NCBI GenBank assembly: GCA_014360015.1
Contig: JACIYJ010000010.1
Span: 1-64,000 of the forward strand
DNA from: Candidatus Aminicenantota bacterium
GTDB taxonomy: Bacteria; Acidobacteriota; Aminicenantia; Aminicenantales; Saccharicenantaceae
Direction: 5' to 3'
DNA length: 64,000 nucleotides
Shown: positions 1 to 14,167 of the stretch, piece by piece
How the letters are laid out: each line of letters opens with the position of its first letter
Position numbering within the stretch: the first letter of the stretch is position 1
Notes under the pieces: model-generated
Seen by the model: only the letters and a program-made list of their open reading frames with translations
The model's database searches: none
What the model was told of the DNA's origin: nothing
Made by a program: the position numbers and the translations under genes

Positions 1-124
1 GAAACAACCTGGCTACCTCTGAGATATTCCCCGTCTCCTCATAGGCCCTGATCAGAGCTTTTCTGGCCAGAATGGGTGCGCTCTTGCAAAGCTCATAGTA
101 AGTAGGGTATATATTTTCTGTCAT
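1..124 (-). CDS. Transposase/integrase N-terminus (partial, runs off the window)
   Basis: The minus strand opens with an ATG at 124 behind a GGAGGAGG ribosome site and stays open for 41 codons to the window edge. The peptide begins MTENIYPTYYELCKSAP and ends with TGNISEVARLF, which looks like the first helix-turn-helix of IS481/IS3-type or other rve-class transposases (an 'ETGN..EAARLF' helix). The catalytic part lies outside the window, so the family cannot be fixed. Its ribosome site overlaps a long inverted repeat at 127-183. Its presence next to the Rhs island fits a mobile-element boundary. Confidence 0.55.
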   Translation of the reverse strand, partial: MTENIYPTYYELCKSAPILARKALIRAYEETGNISEVARLF

Positions 125-126
125 TC

Positions 127-183
127 GGGCTTCCTCCTCCTTTCAGTTAAAATTTTCAACAAAATTTTTAACGGAGGAAGCCC
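127..183. repeat. Two-part inverted repeat over the transposase ribosome site
   Basis: An 11-bp perfect inverted repeat (127-137 with 173-183, GGGCTTCCTCC / GGAGGAAGCCC) encloses a second one (146-156 with 161-172, GTTAAAATTTT / AAAATTTTTAAC, one bulged T). On the minus strand the outer arm nearest the gene covers part of the GGAGGAG ribosome site, so folded RNA would hide it. Many insertion sequences use such a hairpin to block translation from outside transcripts; that role here is inferred. Confidence 0.5.
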
Positions 184-197
184 TGCTTTTTCAAGTA

Positions 198-293
198 CTA
201 ATCTGATAAAACCCCCTGCTTCCACAGCCCCAATACCAACCGCCGGGCTTCCACCTCGTCGCTTCCAAATTGTCCTCTTATCCTGGATACCAT
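198..293 (-). CDS. 31-residue open reading frame, unknown
   Basis: A minus-strand ATG at 293, preceded by AGGA 2-5 bases upstream, opens a 31-codon frame ending at a TAG. The peptide starts MVSRIRGQFGSDEVEARR and ends GVLSD; it is charged and helix-like. It is not recognised. It may be a small gene, or the remains of something lying upstream of the transposase. Confidence is low because it is short and the spacing of the ribosome site is poor. Confidence 0.2.
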   Translation of the reverse strand: MVSRIRGQFGSDEVEARRLVLGLWKQGVLSD

Positions 294-318
294 GTCCTAG
301 CCTGAAAGAAAAAATTTC

Positions 319-347
319 TTGACAATCATAAAAAAATTATTTATTTT
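319..347 (+). promoter_or_regulatory. Sigma-70-like promoter for the long Rhs gene
   Basis: TTGACA at 319-324 is followed after 17 bases by TATTTT at 342-347, with an A/T-rich spacer. It lies about 70 bases upstream of the Rhs start codon, giving a leader of about 60 bases. This is the best promoter match in the 125-414 gap. Confidence 0.5.
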
Positions 348-402
348 CAATCTTGAAGGGCAGGTAATGGTCAGTGTGAGAAGCCTACTTTTTTATATTT
401 AA

Positions 403-410
403 GGGGGGGG
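403..410 (+). promoter_or_regulatory. G8 tract serving as ribosome site
   Basis: Eight consecutive G residues sit 4 bases upstream of the ATG at 415 and are the only Shine-Dalgarno-like sequence there. Homopolymer G tracts of this length slip during replication, so ribosome-site spacing could vary between cells. Confidence 0.5.
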
Positions 411-414
411 AAAT

Positions 415-6777
<6,363 letters not shown>

Positions 6778-6786
6778 GAAAAAAAG

Positions 6787-8034
6787 ATGAAAAATTCAAG
6801 AAAGGAAAATAAAATGTGGAGATGGCTAATTAAAACAATTGTTTTATTATTCATCGCCTTTTTTATATCCCTATCTAATGGGTATAGCCAAACAAGCTCA
6901 TTTAATCAAAAAGAATCCTGGAAGGCTGAATATTTGTGGCGGAAGGTTGAATCTAATCCTTCGACTGAAGTCAGTGCCAATTTTTATTATTTTATATGCA
7001 AGTTTGATAGAGTAGGTGACTATTTTATCGATCAGTATCTTATCGATAACTATCGGTTCAACTATGAGATTTTATGCGGCAACAGATATATTGCCATGGC
7101 GGCGTTGAGACTTATGAAAAGTTCTACGGATGATCAGCGAAAGAAGATGGCCAGAACTATAGCCAAATTGATAAGAATAAACCCTGAATTGTTCTTAGAT
7201 ATTCTTCAAAAAGAGAAAGAATTTAAAATCGACATGATAAAACAATGTGTAGTATCCTTGCCAGTTGAGATTGAATATCTATTTAGGAAGTCATTCTTAT
7301 TTAGTGAAGATGTTTCTGAAAAACTATCTTATTTCGCTTTTTATGAAATTGGAAAAAGAATTGAGGCCCTGGAAAGGATAAAAACAAAAAGATATGAGGA
7401 GATAAAACGTATTTGTCTTGATTTACTCAATAAAGAGATGAAAGAATTAAGAATTCCAAAATCATACAAAATAGATTTCGGGACAGAAGTTGACATATTA
7501 AAATTTTTTTGGACATTAGCACGAGAAGAACAATGGCTTATATTCGATGAACCGCTTCCTGGTGACGAGTGTGATTTTGACCTGAAAAGAAATTTTTATT
7601 TTGAATCAGTGCTTTTGCCAATATTTAGATATGAAAGTTTTGCTGGTAATATGTTAGCTTTACGATTTATCTTATTTGAAGTTAGAGAGACAAGGCTTAC
7701 TGAACGTTCAACTCATCTATGGGAGATTAGCAGAATAAATCCTGAAAGTTTTGTCAGGGTATTATGTGGATCAGAAGGAGAAAAGGTTAAAAAGAATAAC
7801 ATCTTTTTGTGCCCAACCTATGATGAATTAAGCACGCAGGCAAAAATTGCAGAATTAGGCTATAGAATAGATGCTTTAAAAAAAATGAGATTCAAAGAAA
7901 AAAATTGCAAAGAAGTTAAAAAATTATATTTAGACAAATTTAAAAAGTTAAAAAAATTATATAGCGATATATCTAAGAAACAAAGTGAGATAATGAAAAT
8001 AATAGAAATGAAGCCGGATTCATTTCCATATTAG
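6787..8034 (+). CDS. Exported duplicated-repeat protein, proposed immunity protein 1
   Basis: A 415-residue protein with a signal peptide (WLIKTIVLLFIAFFISLS). An ATG at 6814 has the better ribosome site (AAAGGAAAA) and may be the true start. It contains the same module twice. Copy 1 is at about residues 95-215: GN...A, then KLIRINPELFLDIL, then KRIEALERI...EEIKRICLDLL. Copy 2 is at about 280-400: GNMLAL, then ISRINPESFVRVL, then YRIDALKKM...EVKKLYLDKF. The family is not one I can name. It is shared by every cassette in this island, always directly after a toxin tip. Export would put it where a cell-wall-acting toxin works. Immunity is inferred from position only. Confidence 0.7.
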   Translation: MKNSRKENKMWRWLIKTIVLLFIAFFISLSNGYSQTSSFNQKESWKAEYLWRKVESNPSTEVSANFYYFICKFDRVGDYFIDQYLIDNYRFNYEILCGNRYIAMAALRLMKSSTDDQRKKMARTIAKLIRINPELFLDILQKEKEFKIDMIKQCVVSLPVEIEYLFRKSFLFSEDVSEKLSYFAFYEIGKRIEALERIKTKRYEEIKRICLDLLNKEMKELRIPKSYKIDFGTEVDILKFFWTLAREEQWLIFDEPLPGDECDFDLKRNFYFESVLLPIFRYESFAGNMLALRFILFEVRETRLTERSTHLWEISRINPESFVRVLCGSEGEKVKKNNIFLCPTYDELSTQAKIAELGYRIDALKKMRFKEKNCKEVKKLYLDKFKKLKKLYSDISKKQSEIMKIIEMKPDSFPY

Positions 8035-8246
8035 GAAGCAGTTAAAGTAGCCTTAATAATTGGAATTTCACTTAAGAAGGAAGAAGAAATTAAGGAAAAT
8101 AAGATAAAATGGCGCTCTTGTTAATAAGGAATAAGGAAATCATAGAAGACCTATAAAAAAGAAATGATAAAAGAAGGCCTGGTAATAATGAAAAAATTAT
8201 TGAAGAAGAATGGCTATTAATAAAGGCCAGTAAGTATACTATGTAG

Positions 8247-9266
8247 GTGCTAAAGAATGGATCAATTGACGGGAGGTTGCTGGCTGAGTATGATGGTTAT
8301 GGGCAATGTTTGAAGGAGTATATCTACATAGGGGCGAAGATGGTGGCTGAGTATCAGCCTCAGACGGGCAAATATTATTATTACACCACCGACCAGATTA
8401 ACTCCACGCGCATTGTGACCGACGACCTGGGCAATGTGGTTTATGCGGCGGCGCATGACCCATATGGTGCCATTCAGCAGACATGGGTTAATATCTTTAC
8501 CCCCGAACTCAAATTTTCCGGCAAGGAACAGGACGCTGAATCTGGCCTGTATTACTTCGGTGCCCGCTACTACGATCCCACCCTCTACCGCTTCCTCAGC
8601 TCCGATCCAGTGATCCCGACAGAGCGCGCCCTTTATAATCCTCGGCGCTGGAATCTGTATGGGTATTGCGGGAATAATCCTCTTGGGTTTGTGGATAAAA
8701 ATGGTTCAGATCCTGCAAATATTTTGGTGATAAGATTATGGGAATTTCGTTCACAAAATATCACAGTTGGCTATTTATTTTTAGATAACCGATGGGTCGG
8801 CTATACAATGGAACATAATACTAAAGCAAAGCTTCCCGAGGGGACTTATCAGGCGACCGTTAAGTTTGGTATAACAGATACAGGAGATTATATCTGGGGG
8901 TTAATAATTGATAAACTCCTGGAGGGAAAATACTTTGTTGCCTTTCATTTGGGATGGTCAAGTGAACACTCTAATGGGTGCTTTTTGGTTGGATATAATT
9001 ATGATTTTGATAAAAATCAATTAATCAATTCAACTGCAGCTTTTGTTCAATTGATAAGCGAGTGCATCGGGCATCATGATCTTGGAGCAGCTTTAATAAC
9101 ATATGGGGAGTTAGGATTAGAGGATATGTTTCTGTCATGGTTGGAGCTGGATGCGTTGTCAGCTATTGTTGGAGCAATCGTAACAGTAAAACAAGGTTAT
9201 GTGGGAAATGTTCCTGAGAATTATGCCTGGGATCCGCAAATGATTAATCCAATCTATTGGGCCTGA
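8247..9266 (+). CDS. Displaced Rhs core fused to second toxin tip
   Basis: A 339-residue frame made of the Rhs core (residues about 8-150, identical to the core of the long gene) joined to a different tip. It has no signal peptide, no YD barrel and no clear ribosome site, so it is probably a silent cassette that needs recombination into the long gene. The tip carries KLPEGTYQATV and later FHLGWSSEHSNGCFLVG (about 232-248), a pattern close to DUF5675/L,D-transpeptidase-like proteins with H and C as likely active-site residues. The tail is YAWDPQMINPIYWA. The proposed immunity gene follows at once. It could be expressed as an orphan toxin, but I think that less likely. Confidence 0.75.
   Translation: MLKNGSIDGRLLAEYDGYGQCLKEYIYIGAKMVAEYQPQTGKYYYYTTDQINSTRIVTDDLGNVVYAAAHDPYGAIQQTWVNIFTPELKFSGKEQDAESGLYYFGARYYDPTLYRFLSSDPVIPTERALYNPRRWNLYGYCGNNPLGFVDKNGSDPANILVIRLWEFRSQNITVGYLFLDNRWVGYTMEHNTKAKLPEGTYQATVKFGITDTGDYIWGLIIDKLLEGKYFVAFHLGWSSEHSNGCFLVGYNYDFDKNQLINSTAAFVQLISECIGHHDLGAALITYGELGLEDMFLSWLELDALSAIVGAIVTVKQGYVGNVPENYAWDPQMINPIYWA
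8266..8600 (+). repeat. Rhs core repeat, copy 2
   Basis: Identical to 5762-6096. The left edge falls at TTGAC, where the unrelated sequence 8035-8265 begins. The right edge falls at CTCAGC, after which the two copies differ at several bases per codon. The 230 bases to its left hold no convincing gene, only A-rich sequence that may be decayed coding DNA. Confidence 0.85.
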
Positions 9267-9316
9267 GAAGTAAGATTAAATTGACAAAGGTCATTAGTTT
9301 TGAGGGGATATTAAAG

Positions 9317-10540
9317 TTGCTAAGGGTAGTTCTGTTTGTGCTCTTTACTTCTTATAGCTCGAATTGGATTCTATCTGCCGATTTTGGTGAGGCTAGAAAA
9401 GGGGAATATCTTTATTTCTCATTAAAAGATCGTATGCCCTTTAAAAGAGAGCTTGTAGCTCAGAGCTATAAAAATTCGCAGAAGGTAAACGAACAGAATA
9501 TATATGAATTTCTGGCGGGGCGTGAGGCGGCCCTTACTGAAGAAATAATTTCTGGCAACAAATATGCCCTGGCTAAATTTTTAACAGAGCTTGAAATTAT
9601 AAGAAATGACGACAGGACATCTTTTTGGTCAGATACATGGTGGAAATATAGGATTATTATTGCGATGATCAGGTCTAACCCGGACCTTTTGCTTGAAACG
9701 ATAGCCCAGCATAAACAAGAAATAAATCCACGTTTTATTTGTTTATTCTATCCCAGCCCCGATTTATACGGTTATTCTGCGTGCTTATATCTATTAAGGT
9801 CGAGAATTAAATCTCTGGAAAAAGTTGAGAAGCCGGAGCTGAAGGAAATTAGAGATGAATATTTGCTTAAAATGAAAGATAATTTGTCTTTGCTGAGCAA
9901 AGAAAAGAACGGCAAAGAACAAATTCATTCTTCTTTGGGCGATAAAATGAATGAGAAATTTCAGATTAAATTAAACAGGGCTGACTTTATTTTGCCTGAG
10001 GAAATTTCCAGGGCTAAGCAAAGAATTGAAAACTGTCCTTGTCCTTCGAATATTCATTTGCTGCTAAAAGCTTTAAGGTCAGAAAAAGATGAGGCTGTAA
10101 TGGTAAAAGTTATGCGTCTCTGTCTGAATATTACTGACCTATTATGGGAAGAATTTATCTCTGGGAATGAAGAGGCGGTTGAAATATTTTTGATGTTCTA
10201 TAAGTACGGGGAGCATCATCTTTACCAAGAAGCGGTTGAAGCTGATATTACTACTCTTTTGCGCTGCAAGCCTGACGTTTTTCTGAAGGCTCTTAAGAAA
10301 AACATGAACCTCTTTTATACCACCACTTTGACTTATCCCGTGGATTCGGTGACTTTTTTGCCTCGCATAAAAGAGGTTTGTAAATATTTTCTTTCAAAGC
10401 GAATTGAAGCGCTGATGAGAGTGCAGGATAAAGAGCTTGTCAGCCTAAGGGATATCTGTATTTATAACATAAAGGCAAAGATAGAAGAAATAAATAAATC
10501 AAGGGAATATGAAACTTTATCATTGAACGCAAATAAATAG
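9317..10540 (+). CDS. Exported duplicated-repeat protein, proposed immunity protein 2
   Basis: The frame is open from a TTG at 9257 that overlaps the toxin end, but a TTG at 9317 lies 9 bases after GAGGGG and directly begins a signal peptide (LRVVLFVLFTSYSSNW). I chose 9317. The mature protein repeats the family module. The first copy has MIRSNPDLLLETIAQ followed by SRIKSLEKVEKPELKEIRDEY. The second has LRCKPDVFLKALKK followed by KRIEALMRVQDKELVSLRD. Length (about 407 residues) and order match the protein encoded at 6787-8034, although much of the sequence differs, as expected if each copy fits its own tip. Function as immunity protein is inferred. Confidence 0.65.
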   Translation: MLRVVLFVLFTSYSSNWILSADFGEARKGEYLYFSLKDRMPFKRELVAQSYKNSQKVNEQNIYEFLAGREAALTEEIISGNKYALAKFLTELEIIRNDDRTSFWSDTWWKYRIIIAMIRSNPDLLLETIAQHKQEINPRFICLFYPSPDLYGYSACLYLLRSRIKSLEKVEKPELKEIRDEYLLKMKDNLSLLSKEKNGKEQIHSSLGDKMNEKFQIKLNRADFILPEEISRAKQRIENCPCPSNIHLLLKALRSEKDEAVMVKVMRLCLNITDLLWEEFISGNEEAVEIFLMFYKYGEHHLYQEAVEADITTLLRCKPDVFLKALKKNMNLFYTTTLTYPVDSVTFLPRIKEVCKYFLSKRIEALMRVQDKELVSLRDICIYNIKAKIEEINKSREYETLSLNANK

Positions 10541-10681
10541 AGAAATATTTTGTTTCTTAATATTATTTTTATTGACTTGAATGCTAATGATAAAAAGATA
10601 TTAGTAAGCATTATCGAAGTTTGTACTGAGTGGACTATGATTGGAATTGTCTGGGATAACCAAATGATTTATTTTTTTTGA
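10541..10681 (+). pseudogene. Remnant of a toxin tip C-terminus
   Basis: Directly after the stop of the preceding gene, the same frame stays open for 46 codons and ends with WDNQMIYFF. This resembles the end of the tip encoded at 8247-9266 (WDPQMINPIYWA). No core precedes it, and it lies just ahead of a broken immunity-family gene. I read it as the tail of a lost tip. Confidence 0.4.
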
Positions 10682-10697
10682 GTATTAAAAAGAGGAG

Positions 10698-11349
10698 ATG
10701 ATGGAAATGATTAACCCAAAAGACAATAAGATGACTTTTATCATGATATTATCAGTTTTTCTCATTTTAAATAGCCTTGGCCTGAGTATAAAAGCTCGGG
10801 ATATATCAAGGCAGGAGGAGGCCATAACCTGGGATAAGATAAAAGAGCTTGTCGATAACTTCTTGATTAACCCAGACAAAAGAACTGCTCAACCCTTATA
10901 TAATCTTTTGTCTCCAGAAAATAATTTACTAAAAGAACAGCCGAAATTGTTTGAACATCTTTTTAATTATTTAGTTTCAGAAAAGGAGAGCTCAGAAATA
11001 TTAAATCTATGCAGGAAACATTACCGCTGCTACGTTGGCCTATAAATTATTAAGCCTATCTGATGGATATTATGCGGAAGAATTATGCCGCCTTCTTGGC
11101 CGCTTGATAAGAATTAATCCTAAGGTTTTTCTTGAAATGATTTCCTCCAATCCAGATGATACTTTAATTGAAATTGTTGTTAAAGCGCCGCGAATTGAGG
11201 ATGAGGAAATATTTATACATTATCTTAATAAAATAATGCAGAATGAATACTTGAAAAGGATAGAAGCTTTAAAAACTGTAAACGATCCTGAATTAAGAAA
11301 ATTGCGGGATCGCTGCCTCGCTATTTTATCAGAAGAACTTCGCAAATAA
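10698..11349 (+). pseudogene. Frameshifted immunity-family gene
   Basis: An ATG (10698 or 10707, behind AGAGGAG) starts a signal peptide (FIMILSVFLILNSLGLS) and runs to a stop at 11045. The family sequence then continues in another frame from about 11020 to 11349. The second part reads GNITAATLAYKLLSLSDG, GRLIRINPKVFLEMI and LKRIEALKTVNDPELRKLRD, matching the module of the intact members. The two frames join near 11010-11025, so a single indel explains the break. Only one copy of the module remains; intact members have two. It is most likely dead, unless translation reinitiates. Confidence 0.6.
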
Positions 11350-11350
11350 G

Positions 11351-12241
11351 ATGAGGGATATTATTAATGGCCGAAACGGTGACGTGATATCCGTGCACCA
11401 CTGCTCCGGGGATGACCAGATTGACTCGAGGCAGTTTGCCGTGGATATAACAAATAAGGAGAACGTTAAAGTTGTCTACCAAACGGCACATGACCCCTAT
11501 GGCGGGGTGCAGCAGACCTGGGTAAATTCCTTCATTCCCGAGCTCAAATTTTCCGGCAAGGAGCAGGACACTGAATCTGGCCTGTATTACTTTGGCGCCC
11601 GCTACTATGACCCCACCCTCTACCGCTTCCTCAGCCCCGATCCTGTGATTCAGCCGGAACTTGGAATGGCCAACCCGCAGTTCTGGAATTTGTATTCATA
11701 TTGTGCAAATAATCCTCTAAATTATGTTGATGTAGATGGGCGAAGTTTTGTCATATTCCTCGGCAGTGCAGATCTATTGTTTATATTCGATGAGAAAGGT
11801 ATACTGAGAGGCGTGTATAATGCCTCTAACAAGACGTCTAATAAATACCCAGAGGGGCGATGGCGATATACCCATTATAATCTTCATGATGGAGCTAAAA
11901 GAGGAGATCCAATTGATGATACCGGCTTTTTCGGGTTCGACGCACCTGCAGATCCTTTCGGTTCAAAAGGTATTCATGCTGGTGGTACTGTATGGTGGTG
12001 GTATACTGCTGGTTGCATACGAACAGAAAGAGCAGCGATGGAATTGATGAGAAATCTCCAAGAAGGCGGGGATAAAATACGTTTCCTTATTGTAATATGG
12101 GATAGTATGTTTGATAGCAGGGGCTTTTTTGATTTGAGTGGAATTTTATCAAAAGTTGAGTTTTATTTGAAAGAAGCAGGCTATGGAGATAGAGATATAT
12201 CAAAAAAGTTCAAGATCAAATTGAGACATATTTGTGGTTAA
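11351..12241 (+). CDS. Displaced Rhs core fused to third toxin tip
   Basis: A 296-residue frame. A diverged core stretch (DRNGDV-type, about residues 5-50) leads into the conserved KFSGKEQDTESGLYYFGA core, then a third tip. The tip has KYPEGRWRYTHY and GIHAGGTVWWWYTAGCIRT (about 206-224), again H-x-G...T-x-G-C, here closest to the YkuD pattern ending CIRT. It lacks a signal peptide and YD barrel, so it is a displaced cassette. The frame ends at 12241, but the -1 frame continues to 12315 with a tail (LWLMFGPFDFMYDYWF) like that of other tips. An A6G slippery sequence sits at the junction (12202-12208). Confidence 0.7.
   Translation: MRDIINGRNGDVISVHHCSGDDQIDSRQFAVDITNKENVKVVYQTAHDPYGGVQQTWVNSFIPELKFSGKEQDTESGLYYFGARYYDPTLYRFLSPDPVIQPELGMANPQFWNLYSYCANNPLNYVDVDGRSFVIFLGSADLLFIFDEKGILRGVYNASNKTSNKYPEGRWRYTHYNLHDGAKRGDPIDDTGFFGFDAPADPFGSKGIHAGGTVWWWYTAGCIRTERAAMELMRNLQEGGDKIRFLIVIWDSMFDSRGFFDLSGILSKVEFYLKEAGYGDRDISKKFKIKLRHICG
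12202..12208 (+). other. A AAA AAG slippery heptamer, possible -1 frameshift site
   Basis: The heptamer is in the correct zero-frame phase (tcA AAA AAG). A -1 slip here adds 35 codons ending at TAG 12315, 15 bases before the next start codon. Either a programmed shift or a simple one-base homopolymer error would explain the layout. Confidence 0.4.
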
Positions 12242-12330
12242 TGTTTGGACCGTTCGATTTTATGTATGATTATTGGTTTAATAGTGAAAGCCCAATACCA
12301 CCCGGGGTTTATTAGGTTGGGGAGGCAAAT

Positions 12331-13428
12331 ATGATCAGAAGATTAGGCGAGCCTTTAGGGATATTATTTATTTTAATATTATTTAATCTGCTCTCTTTGT
12401 TATTTGCCCACAGAGCAGTCCAGGATCCTGGAGAGAAATGGGAAGATATCTTGATATCTATGAAGAGCTTCTTAGCCGATCCAGCAGCTAATTTTTCTAG
12501 AGTTGAGAAAATCGAGGACCTCAATTACTGGACGCAGATATATTATTTAGTTAAGGGTAGAAATTATGTCGAAGAACTGTTCTCAAACCAATTCAAGGTA
12601 TCTGATATAGATGAAAACAAACTTAATATAATTTTTAATCTCTTGTTAAAATATTCTATTGATCCAAATCCATATGATGGTCCGATAGCTTTGATCATAG
12701 ACCGCCTTGTAGAGATCATGCAAAACCGTCCAGAATGGTTTTTTGAGAGTCTCCTTAAGCGGCCGCAATGGAAAGAGATAATGAGATTTATAGCAGCTAA
12801 AAGAAAAGAAAATATTAATGAATATATAATCGCAATAGAAAATGAGGCCAGGAAAAAGGAAATACTTCACTGTCTGGATGAGCTTGAGCGCGAGAAAGAT
12901 GATGAATATAGGTGGCTTGAGCTATTTCTTAAGGAGCATGATAAGTATGCAGAAGATGCTAAAAATATTCATAATTGGGGAAGCATTATCGGCCGCTATG
13001 AGCAAAGTCATCTTGATGAGAAGCAAACTTTAAGGGAACAGTATAATCCAATTCAGGTTATGAGTAAATGGATCTTAGACAATCCAGATGAACTGAAACT
13101 TAAGGTGCTTTTTATTCTGTTACAGAATCTGACTACTGGGTATCATGCCGAAATAATAAGCGATATCGGAGCAAAGGTATTTATAGACCATCCGCAGTTG
13201 TTTATAAGTTGTTTGAAAGATTATGGAAATTGGAGGTATTTGCTGTTTCGGATAAGCTATGATGTTTATTCTCATATCTATTGGGAGAAAAAAAGCTTAG
13301 AAGATATGTTTAGCAATATTGGAAACTCCGATTTTGAAAAAGAAGTTATAAAAGAATTAGAATTTATAATTAGCCTGGTTAAAGAACAAATAAAGAAAAT
13401 CGAGCAGAGAACACTTCTTTTTAGTTGA
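12331..13428 (+). CDS. Exported duplicated-repeat protein, proposed immunity protein 3
   Basis: A 365-residue protein starting with ATG behind GGGGAGG. The signal peptide includes ILFILILFNLLSLLFAHR. It is the most diverged intact family member. The NP-x-FL-like elements are recognisable as IMQNRPEWFFESLLKRP and FIDHPQLFISCLKDYGNW, and charged helices end each half, but the RIEAL signature is lost. It stands directly behind the third tip, as each intact family member here stands behind a tip. Immunity is inferred from context. Confidence 0.6.
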   Translation: MIRRLGEPLGILFILILFNLLSLLFAHRAVQDPGEKWEDILISMKSFLADPAANFSRVEKIEDLNYWTQIYYLVKGRNYVEELFSNQFKVSDIDENKLNIIFNLLLKYSIDPNPYDGPIALIIDRLVEIMQNRPEWFFESLLKRPQWKEIMRFIAAKRKENINEYIIAIENEARKKEILHCLDELEREKDDEYRWLELFLKEHDKYAEDAKNIHNWGSIIGRYEQSHLDEKQTLREQYNPIQVMSKWILDNPDELKLKVLFILLQNLTTGYHAEIISDIGAKVFIDHPQLFISCLKDYGNWRYLLFRISYDVYSHIYWEKKSLEDMFSNIGNSDFEKEVIKELEFIISLVKEQIKKIEQRTLLFS

Positions 13429-13474
13429 CTGATTAACTATTAAGACGACTATTTGATAAACGAAATGGCATAGA

Positions 13475-13941
13475 ATGGTTAGTGTGGCTCATCCTTTGGA
13501 AGGGAAATATTACTACTACACCACCGATCAGATTAACTCCCCCCGCATTGTGACCGACGACCTGGGGAATGTGGTTTATGCGGCTGCGTATGATTCGTAT
13601 GACCGAAACGGTGACGTGATATCCGTGCACCACTGCTCCGGAGGTGGTCAAATTAATACGAGGCAGTTTGCCGTGGATACAACAAATAAGGAAACATCGA
13701 AGTTGTCTACCAAACGGCGCATGGTCCCTACGGCGGGGTACAGCAGACGTGGGTAAATACCTTCACCCCCGAACTCAAATTTTCCGGCAAGGAGCAGAAC
13801 ACTGAATCCAGCCTCTACTATTTTGGCGCCCGCTACTATGACCCCACCCTCTACCGCTTCCTCAGCCCCGACCCAGCTGATGTGCCTGAAATAGCCCGAT
13901 ACGATTTTCAGCGCTGGAATAAATATAGCTTTGCTTATTGA
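13475..13941 (+). pseudogene. Broken Rhs core, no tip
   Basis: Two versions of the same core segment stand in tandem. The first is GKYYYYTTDQINSPRIVTDD (13502-13600). The second is the diverged type found at 11371-11490 (RNGDVISVHHCSGGGQIN, from 13601). After one base is missing near 13693, the core continues in another frame (PELKFSGKEQNTESSLYYFG) and stops at TGA 13941 after RWNKYSFAY, where other copies enter their tip. It therefore has a frameshift and no effector part. It is a dead cassette, useful only as a recombination donor. Confidence 0.65.
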
Positions 13942-13954
13942 GTTAGGTGATACA

Positions 13955-14035
13955 ATGAAGAAAAAAATAATAGTCGTAATAGCCGTCCTGATAACAGGAA
14001 GCAGCCAACTATTACTCATTCTGAACTCAAATTAG
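13955..14035 (+). pseudogene. Signal-peptide stub of a lost secreted protein
   Basis: ATG at 13955 opens 26 codons (MKKKIIVVIAVLITGSSQ...) ending in TAG at 14035. It is essentially a signal peptide with nothing behind it. Its place, right after a core fragment, is where an immunity-family gene begins in the other cassettes, so it is probably a deletion remnant. The 130 bases that follow hold no gene, only a short toxin-tail-like stretch. Confidence 0.35.
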
Positions 14036-14167
14036 TATTTGACCCATAACAGCAGCTGATTATGCAGACGGCGATTATCATTAGATATGAGAATGAATCT
14101 GTATTGGGCGGTATATTATCTTCACCCCATTAATTTTATTACCAGCCCAATACCATTTATAGCCAGC

